From IMG/VR virus record IMGVR_UViG_3300015371_000164, positions 1 through 24,831 of that record: a DNA stretch of 24,831 bases. One strand, 5' to 3'. Shown here in pieces: positions 20,474 through 24,831 of the stretch. The stretch's first letter is position 1, and every line of letters begins with the position of its first letter. The position numbers were made by a program, and so were the translations under genes. The notes beneath the pieces are model-generated. The model saw only the letters and a list, made by a program, of their open reading frames with translations, did not search any database and had not been told where the DNA came from. The stretch is from a virus.

Positions 20474-23400
20474 GCGCGAGTGGAACGCGTCGGCGAGACC
20501 GCGCCCGTTGATCGCGTCGGAGTCACGCGTCCGACCGTTCTGGTCGGCGTGAGAGCGACGATCGTCGTGTTGTGAATATCGACCTCGACTCCGCCATGTA
20601 GACGGAGGTTGACCGGCGTTCCCGTCACGAGGATTTCGCCGGTCGACGCGTCCAGGACGTAGCCGTACACCAGTCCGGCGTCGGTCCCGAGGACGACGAC
20701 CGATCCGGGGTCGAGACTGAACGTCCGCGCGAGTTTCACGATCGCGGGCGTCCCCGTGAGCGCGACGGATCCCGGATCGACATGGAACACGCGCGACCAG
20801 GGGAACGCCGCGGCGGTTCCGGACACGACGACCGATCCTGATGTGGCAGTCAAGATCCGCCCGTGAGCCAGTCCCGCCGCGACGCCGGACACCAGGACCG
20901 ATCCCGGTGTTGCCAGGGTGACGCGTGCGACCTTTGGGAGCGCCGCGGTTCCGGCGATCGTGACGAACCCCGCATCGGCCGCGATCGCGCGTGCGGATTT
21001 CACCGTCGCCGCCGTCCCGGACACCAGGACCGATCCCGGCGACGCAACCGTCCGTCGACTGACCTTCGGGACGGCGGCGGTCCCAGTAACCAACACGGAA
21101 CCCGTCGCGGCCTGAATTAGTCGCGCCGTTTTCGCTACCGCCGCCGTCCCGGTCAACGTGATCGCGCCGGGGGATGCCGTGAGAACCAGTCCGCCGATCG
21201 TCCATTTCGGCGTTACCGTGTACGTGTCGAGCGGTACGCCCGCGACGTACACGCGGAACTCGTAAAAATCCGTATTGACCGCGGGCGCTTGCGCCGCGAG
21301 CGACCATTCGAGTTCGGTGTATCCGTTGTTCCCGAGGTCGATCGCGTCCACGCCGTTCTCGTCGTCCCACATGCGGCCCGTCGTGAACGCGCCGCCGGTA
21401 AATTCGCGGTACGACGTCGCGATCTCCGTCGCCGTCAACGCACGGTCGTACACGCGGAGGTCGTCGACCGCGCCGGTGAGGAAAAATCCCCCGCCCGCAT
21501 ACGCGCCGACGGCCTGGAGATGGAGATCGTCATTCGACGCGAGCGTTTGCGTCGTCCCGATCTGGACGCCGTTTTTGTAGAACGTGACGGACGTCCCGGA
21601 TCGCACGATCGAGAACCGCATCCACGTTTCGTCCGGACTCAGTCCGCCGTGTGCGACGGTGACGAAATTCGTTCCGCCGGTCGAATAGTAAATGTTCGTC
21701 TGGTCGATGTACGGCGCGTATCCCGCGGTCGACGTATTCCCCACGACGACGGCATCCGACCCAGGCCCGCCCGCCCACATGACGCCGACCGACACGGTAT
21801 GCGTCCGATAGATCGTCGTCCGCCCCGCCGCGAACAGAGCGGCCATAAAGTCGCCGCCGTAGTCGCCATAATCGCCCGACGCAAACGCGACCGCGGATCC
21901 GAGTGCGCCGGTCCGCCAAGTGAAATTCCCAGACGGCGCCCCCGAGACAAACCGGACCAACTGTTGTCCGGTGAGGACGCCGCCCGTCACGGCGGCGGCG
22001 TTCCCGGTGTTTTCGTCGAACGTGACCCGGAATACGTAGTCGGTCGGGAGCGGCGTCAATTGCGCGGTCGTCGCTTCGCCGCCGGACGCCACGTTCGAGG
22101 ACGGCGCGATGTAGAGCGGCCACACGACCGACGTCGCCCGGATGCGGAGGACGAACCCCGGACCGCGCGTGTTCGTCGTCGTGCCGCCCGCGGTCGCCGT
22201 GATCGTCGGGGCGGTCGACCCCGATCCCGCGGTCGCGAGTACGTTCGCCATCCATCCGCCGAGTTGATTCCCGGATGCGGAGTCGAATTCGAAAATTTCA
22301 TTGACCGCGCCGAACGTCGTTCCGCTTTGCGTGATCGCTTCCGCGGAAAACTGGGACGGCGTCGATACGTCGGTCGGAATCGCTTGTCCGAAGACGAGAA
22401 AGTCCCCGGCCTGGATCGTCACGCCCGCGTCGGTCGTGAGATTGATATTCCCCGCCGCGGTGTCCTTCCCGACACTCGCGGAGTACGACAACGTGTTGAT
22501 ATCGGCACAATCCACGGAGAACATCCGGGCTTGCGTAATGTTGTTGTCCGTCAGAGTGAATGTGACCGATCCCGTTTCGGCGCCTGTCACCGTGTCTTTC
22601 GTAAAGACGAACAGGTTCATGTTCCCGACGTCCGCGCCGGTCGTGGATCCGTAGCCTCCGGTATCGCCGTCGTTCGCGCCGGTCTTCGAACACTGGAGCG
22701 TCCAGCCGGACGGCGTCGAGCAACCGCCGCCGTTCGCGGTCGTCGGCTTTTGCATGAGGACGACGACGAGTGCGGAGTTCGCGTTGTAGCCGGTCGGATA
22801 CGCGGGCGCGATCGACGTCGTCGTCGACGCGAGGTTTGTACTCAGGTTGCCGAGCGTGAGGGTACCGGGCGTCGTTTGTGCGCCGACGGGAACCGCGGTG
22901 TACGCGCCCGCGCCATTCTTCCGCGCCAGCAACGACGGGACCAGGGACGGCGGATCGCCCGCGGCGGCGATCTGGAATCGGAGTCGGAGGTTCGCCCCGA
23001 GCGGGAACGTCGTATCGGCGTCGAGTGCGGCCGAATACGCCGCGCCGGTTTCGCTCCCGTTGTCCGCGCGGAATCGCGTATGCGTTTGCGTGATCGGTGC
23101 AACGGTCGTGATCTTTAGAAGGATCGTGACCGAGTACACATTGTTCGACGACCCGCCGTTCGCATACGCGCCGGGGTCCTCACTCCCCGCCGCCGTGAGC
23201 GTCTTCGAACAGATCGTACACTTCTGCCCCGTCACGCCGAGCGACCGCCGCGTATACCCGGTCGACGGCGTCGAGCCGCCGGTTCCCGATCCGCCGTACG
23301 TAAACCCAATGCCGACGGATTCGTCGTCGACGCCGGTCGCCGTCGCCGCGGGCGGGTTGGCATTCGTTGCCGCCGCCGTTACGACCGTTTGTGCGGACGC

Positions 23401-23724
23401 GTCGATCGTGAACTGTTTATTGATCGCCGGTCCGACCGAGACGTATTCCCACTCGGATCCCGTGAACGTGCCGGACGCGGTCCAGGACAGGTTCGGCGTC
23501 CCGCTCCGCGTTTGCGTGAACACGAGGAAATCGCCGTTCGATCCCGTGCCGCGGAATCGTTGCGTCCAGCCCGCGCCGGGCGTAACGGTCCCGACCCCGC
23601 TCGCGGCGGGTCCCGTCAGACAGAGGATTTGGAAGTCGCGATCGGCCGCGGCGGCGGGTTCAGTGAGTCCGAGACTCGCGCCCGATCCCGTGCCGCGTGT
23701 ACTGGTCCGCCACGTTCCGGCCAT
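20467..23724 (-). CDS. Large LamG-domain virion protein with C-terminal 22-residue repeats
   Basis: This 1085-residue protein is rich in Gly, Thr, Ser and Ala, as expected of an extended, beta-rich phage appendage. Residues ~10-210 and ~290-550 look like two related beta-sandwich units, each with a GDFLVF/GDFLVFG-type strand. A linker between them contains TRFRADNGSETGA, a motif I have seen in phage surface proteins. Residues ~560-775 form a LamG/concanavalin-like domain: FYKNGVQIG, then a DDLRVYDRALTATEI closing motif. Residues 852-1049 are nine 22-residue repeats, and the end carries three PTRS/PTRT motifs. LamG domains bind carbohydrate or protein ligands, so a host-surface adhesin or head decoration is likely. 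Its place upstream of terminase, away from the tail module, is unusual. The start has TTGAGGGACC just ahead of ATG. Confidence 0.75.
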   Translation of the reverse strand: MAGTWRTSTRGTGSGASLGLTEPAAAADRDFQILCLTGPAASGVGTVTPGAGWTQRFRGTGSNGDFLVFTQTRSGTPNLSWTASGTFTGSEWEYVSVGPAINKQFTIDASAQTVVTAAATNANPPAATATGVDDESVGIGFTYGGSGTGGSTPSTGYTRRSLGVTGQKCTICSKTLTAAGSEDPGAYANGGSSNNVYSVTILLKITTVAPITQTHTRFRADNGSETGAAYSAALDADTTFPLGANLRLRFQIAAAGDPPSLVPSLLARKNGAGAYTAVPVGAQTTPGTLTLGNLSTNLASTTTSIAPAYPTGYNANSALVVVLMQKPTTANGGGCSTPSGWTLQCSKTGANDGDTGGYGSTTGADVGNMNLFVFTKDTVTGAETGSVTFTLTDNNITQARMFSVDCADINTLSYSASVGKDTAAGNINLTTDAGVTIQAGDFLVFGQAIPTDVSTPSQFSAEAITQSGTTFGAVNEIFEFDSASGNQLGGWMANVLATAGSGSTAPTITATAGGTTTNTRGPGFVLRIRATSVVWPLYIAPSSNVASGGEATTAQLTPLPTDYVFRVTFDENTGNAAAVTGGVLTGQQLVRFVSGAPSGNFTWRTGALGSAVAFASGDYGDYGGDFMAALFAAGRTTIYRTHTVSVGVMWAGGPGSDAVVVGNTSTAGYAPYIDQTNIYYSTGGTNFVTVAHGGLSPDETWMRFSIVRSGTSVTFYKNGVQIGTTQTLASNDDLHLQAVGAYAGGGFFLTGAVDDLRVYDRALTATEIATSYREFTGGAFTTGRMWDDENGVDAIDLGNNGYTELEWSLAAQAPAVNTDFYEFRVYVAGVPLDTYTVTPKWTIGGLVLTASPGAITLTGTAAVAKTARLIQAATGSVLVTGTAAVPKVSRRTVASPGSVLVSGTAATVKSARAIAADAGFVTIAGTAALPKVARVTLATPGSVLVSGVAAGLAHGRILTATSGSVVVSGTAAAFPWSRVFHVDPGSVALTGTPAIVKLARTFSLDPGSVVVLGTDAGLVYGYVLDASTGEILVTGTPVNLRLHGGVEVDIHNTTIVALTPTRTVGRVTPTRSTGAVSPTRSTRAI
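20578..21171 (-). repeat. Nine tandem 22-residue (66-bp) coding repeats
   Basis: Inside the LamG gene, residues 852-1049 divide exactly into nine units of 22 residues with the consensus PGSVxVSGTAAxxKxARxxxAx. Clear copies are PGSVLVSGTAATVKSARAIA, PGSVLVSGVAAGLAHGRILT and PGSVALTGTPAIVKLARTFS. Units near the centre are closest to consensus and the two ends diverge. The phase is constant, so copy-number change would keep the frame. The pattern predicts short beta hairpins stacked in a stalk or solenoid. Confidence 0.85.
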
Positions 23725-23730
23725 GGTCCC

Positions 23731-23961
23731 TCAACGTCGACGTCGTCGTCGTTCTCGACTCAACGCCGCATCCGGAACCCATTCCGCGAGACCGACGAAC
23801 CGTCCGTCGTCGTGAAGCTGGATCGGGCATCGTTCCTGTAACCGTCGATCGGTCGTGCGCCAGCCGAACATCGCGGCGACGCACGACCTACAGTACCGCA
23901 ACATCCCGATCGACCCCTTCGATTCGTACTGGCAACCGCGCGTCCGACATCGAACACTCAT
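23731..23961 (-). CDS. Small cysteine-containing protein, possible zinc ribbon
   Basis: A 76-residue basic protein coupled by an ATGA overlap to the gene before it. The N-terminus has C-x4-C followed about 13 residues later by C-x2-C (CRTRGC ... YCRSC), a spacing compatible with a treble-clef or zinc-ribbon site. One more Cys lies further on (ERCPIQ). The C-terminus is a run of arginines (SRERRRRRR), which could bind nucleic acid or simply reflect GC-rich sequence. I do not recognise a family. It ends 6 bases before the large virion gene, whose GAGGGA ribosome-binding site spans the gap. Confidence 0.55.
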   Translation of the reverse strand: MSVRCRTRGCQYESKGSIGMLRYCRSCVAAMFGWRTTDRRLQERCPIQLHDDGRFVGLAEWVPDAALSRERRRRRR

Positions 23962-24200
23962 CGCGCGATCTGCCGTAATAGGTCGGTCGCTTCGTTGCGC
24001 TGCCGCTCCGCGGTGATCATCAACACGAACAACCGTTCGAGGACGGACGCCGCGAGATGCCGCAACTCCGGATTGTCTTTCTCCGCCCGTCGCAACGTGT
24101 CCGCCAAGAGTGCGACCGCGGTCGCGAACGCGTCATCAACCGCCCGCAACGCGTCCCGCGACACGTCGTCGGTTTCGTCGGCGAGTTTCAGCCGATCCAT
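23958..24200 (-). CDS. Small helical protein, unknown function
   Basis: An 80-residue, charged, probably all-helical protein of long Ala/Leu/Arg-rich stretches (for example LRAVDDAFATAVALLADTL). It has no signal peptide, no cysteines and no motif I recognise. The ATG directly follows the TAA of the HTH gene, and a GAGGGA Shine-Dalgarno sequence lies within the end of that gene, which supports translation. Its stop overlaps the next start (ATGA). It is supported mainly by coding position and tight packing. Confidence 0.6.
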   Translation of the reverse strand: MDRLKLADETDDVSRDALRAVDDAFATAVALLADTLRRAEKDNPELRHLAASVLERLFVLMITAERQRNEATDLLRQIAR

Positions 24201-24479
24201 TTACCGTCCCTCATGGGTAAACGATTTGGTCTGTTGATCGATCCACCGTCGCACGTCGCCGCGGCGATACATGACGCGCCGTCCGAGTTTCACGAACCGC
24301 GGTCCGCCGCCATGCGTCCGCCAGTACTCGAGGGTCCGGGGTGACACGCCGACGACCCGCGTCCCGTTCGCGCGACGCGAGGACAACACGTCCGCGACTT
24401 GCTGTTGATCCAGGAGGTCGTCGTCATCGGCCCGAACATCAGCCGGGACCACGATCGGCGGTTCATACGCTCGCGCCAT
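24201..24479 (-). CDS. AlpA/MerR-like helix-turn-helix DNA-binding protein
   Basis: This 92-residue protein has an acidic N-terminal segment, then a winged-helix layout of the MerR_1/excisionase (AlpA) type. The order is LLDQQQVADVLSSRR, VSPRTLEYWRTHGGGPRFVK, LGRRVMYRRGDVRRWIDQ. The P-R-F-V-K ... V-x-Y-R-R-x-D-V-x-x-W-I pattern is the diagnostic recognition-helix-plus-wing motif. Such proteins act as excisionases or small transcription regulators. No integrase or divergent promoter lies nearby, so the role here cannot be fixed; a late-gene or packaging regulator is as plausible as an excisionase. It starts 4 bases after the previous stop, and its TAA abuts the next ATG. Confidence 0.75.
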   Translation of the reverse strand: MARAYEPPIVVPADVRADDDDLLDQQQVADVLSSRRANGTRVVGVSPRTLEYWRTHGGGPRFVKLGRRVMYRRGDVRRWIDQQTKSFTHEGR

Positions 24480-24482
24480 GGT

Positions 24483-24830
24483 TCAGTAATCCAGTCCGGT
24501 GTTGATCGCCGCCTCGAACCCCGCCCCGCCGTCCCGCGCGACCGGACCAACCAAGATCGGATCCGGTCGCGGGAAGTCGCCCGCCGTCGACCGCCAGAGA
24601 TGCAACGTCGCCGGATGCGCGTTCACGTAATCGCGTTTCCGCGGGTGAAACTGGACGACGACGTCGTCGTCATCCCAGAACGTCGCTTTGATCCAGCACA
24701 TTTCGTCCCAGGTCGGCGTCCGCACAATGCGACGGCCTTTCCGGAGCTGGAACGCGTGGACACTGACGTGTTCCCATCCCGATCCGTCGCTCGCGATACA
24801 AAAAAACATCCACGCATCCCGGATGGTCAA
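24483..24830 (-). CDS. DUF7694-type phage protein (5' end at window edge)
   Basis: The visible frame gives 115 residues and runs to the window edge. Its first possible start here is a TTG at 24830, so the true start probably lies outside. The core has the signature I associate with DUF7694 phage proteins: a GWEHVSVS-like stretch (ASDGSGWEHVSVH), then PTWDEMCWIKATFWDDDD, VVQFHP, YVNAHP, LHLWR, and a PxPxPILVG-like end. The family is common in phages and has no established function; I assign none. It ends 3 bases before the next gene's ATG, consistent with one transcript. Family membership is fairly sure; the start is not. Confidence 0.8.
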   Translation of the reverse strand: MTIRDAWMFFCIASDGSGWEHVSVHAFQLRKGRRIVRTPTWDEMCWIKATFWDDDDVVVQFHPRKRDYVNAHPATLHLWRSTAGDFPRPDPILVGPVARDGGAGFEAAINTGLDY

Positions 24831-24831
24831 A

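Noticed and set aside
20578-21171. CRISPR-like regular repeats
   Set aside because: The 66-bp units are diverged, contiguous and coding with no spacers; they are protein repeats.
21289-23118. Plus-strand frame of 609 codons within the LamG gene, and similar ones at 13852-15390, 12696-13958 and 2800-3948
   Set aside because: All are Arg/Asp/Val-rich shadows. They overlap recognised genes, and ends and starts do not fit the tightly coupled operon.
20467-23724. Diversity-generating retroelement target in the LamG gene
   Set aside because: No reverse transcriptase and no template repeat is visible in the window.
1-24831. Apparent abundance of GATC and CGATCG sites as a sign of methylase-linked selection
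   Set aside because: The sites look frequent, but I cannot count them against expectation, and GC content plus codon bias for GAT/CGC/ATC could explain it.
1-24831. tRNA genes, integrase/attachment sites, insertion sequences
   Set aside because: No cloverleaf, recombinase motif, transposase or flanking repeat was found on reading either strand.

Overview
The window is about 24.8 kb of a tailed-phage (siphovirus-type, HK97-fold) genome or prophage. Every gene I can support lies on the minus strand, so the transcript reads from 24831 down to 1. The DNA is GC-rich (low 60s percent by eye, not counted). Genes are packed with ATGA, TAATG and GTGA stop/start overlaps, as in a phage late operon. 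No integrase, repressor, lysis or replication gene and no tRNA is visible, so lifestyle and host are open; a high-GC bacterial host is the most I can infer.

In transcription order: (i) 24830-23731 holds four small genes: a DUF7694-type protein cut by the window edge, an AlpA/MerR-like helix-turn-helix protein, and two unknowns. (ii) 23724-19683 holds a 1085-residue LamG-containing virion protein ending in nine 22-residue repeats, plus two small structural-type proteins. (iii) 19683-16196 is the packaging module: HNH nuclease, beta-class DNA methyltransferase, a small unknown, TerS (P27 family) and TerL. (iv) 16189-11124 is the head module: a small RHH-like protein, a prohead protease fused in frame to the major capsid protein, an intrinsic terminator, a small protein, the portal, a collagen-like protein and a gp6-like connector. 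The portal lies after the capsid gene, which is not the usual HK97 order.

(v) 11127-6505 is the most unusual part: seven tightly coupled genes for sugar and methyl transfer sit between the connector and the head-closure gene. They are a DUF115/GT42-like protein, two GT-A (GT2-like) transferases, two paralogous GT8-like transferases, a FkbM methyltransferase and a class I methyltransferase. I read this as a virion-decoration cassette, or one that modifies a host surface glycan. The collagen-like protein encoded two genes upstream is one candidate acceptor. (vi) 6508-1 is the tail module: head closure, tail terminator (DUF3168-like), a small ORF, major tail protein, tail assembly chaperone with a canonical A AAA AAC -1 frameshift into a T-like extension, an HK97-gp10-like protein, the tape measure protein and the start of the next tail protein.

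Several structural genes (TerL, protease-capsid, major tail protein and the gene at 19683-20009) have a stem-loop over or beside their ribosome-binding region. Strong hairpins also follow the capsid and major tail genes. Together these suggest that RNA structure helps set the stoichiometry of an otherwise polycistronic late transcript.
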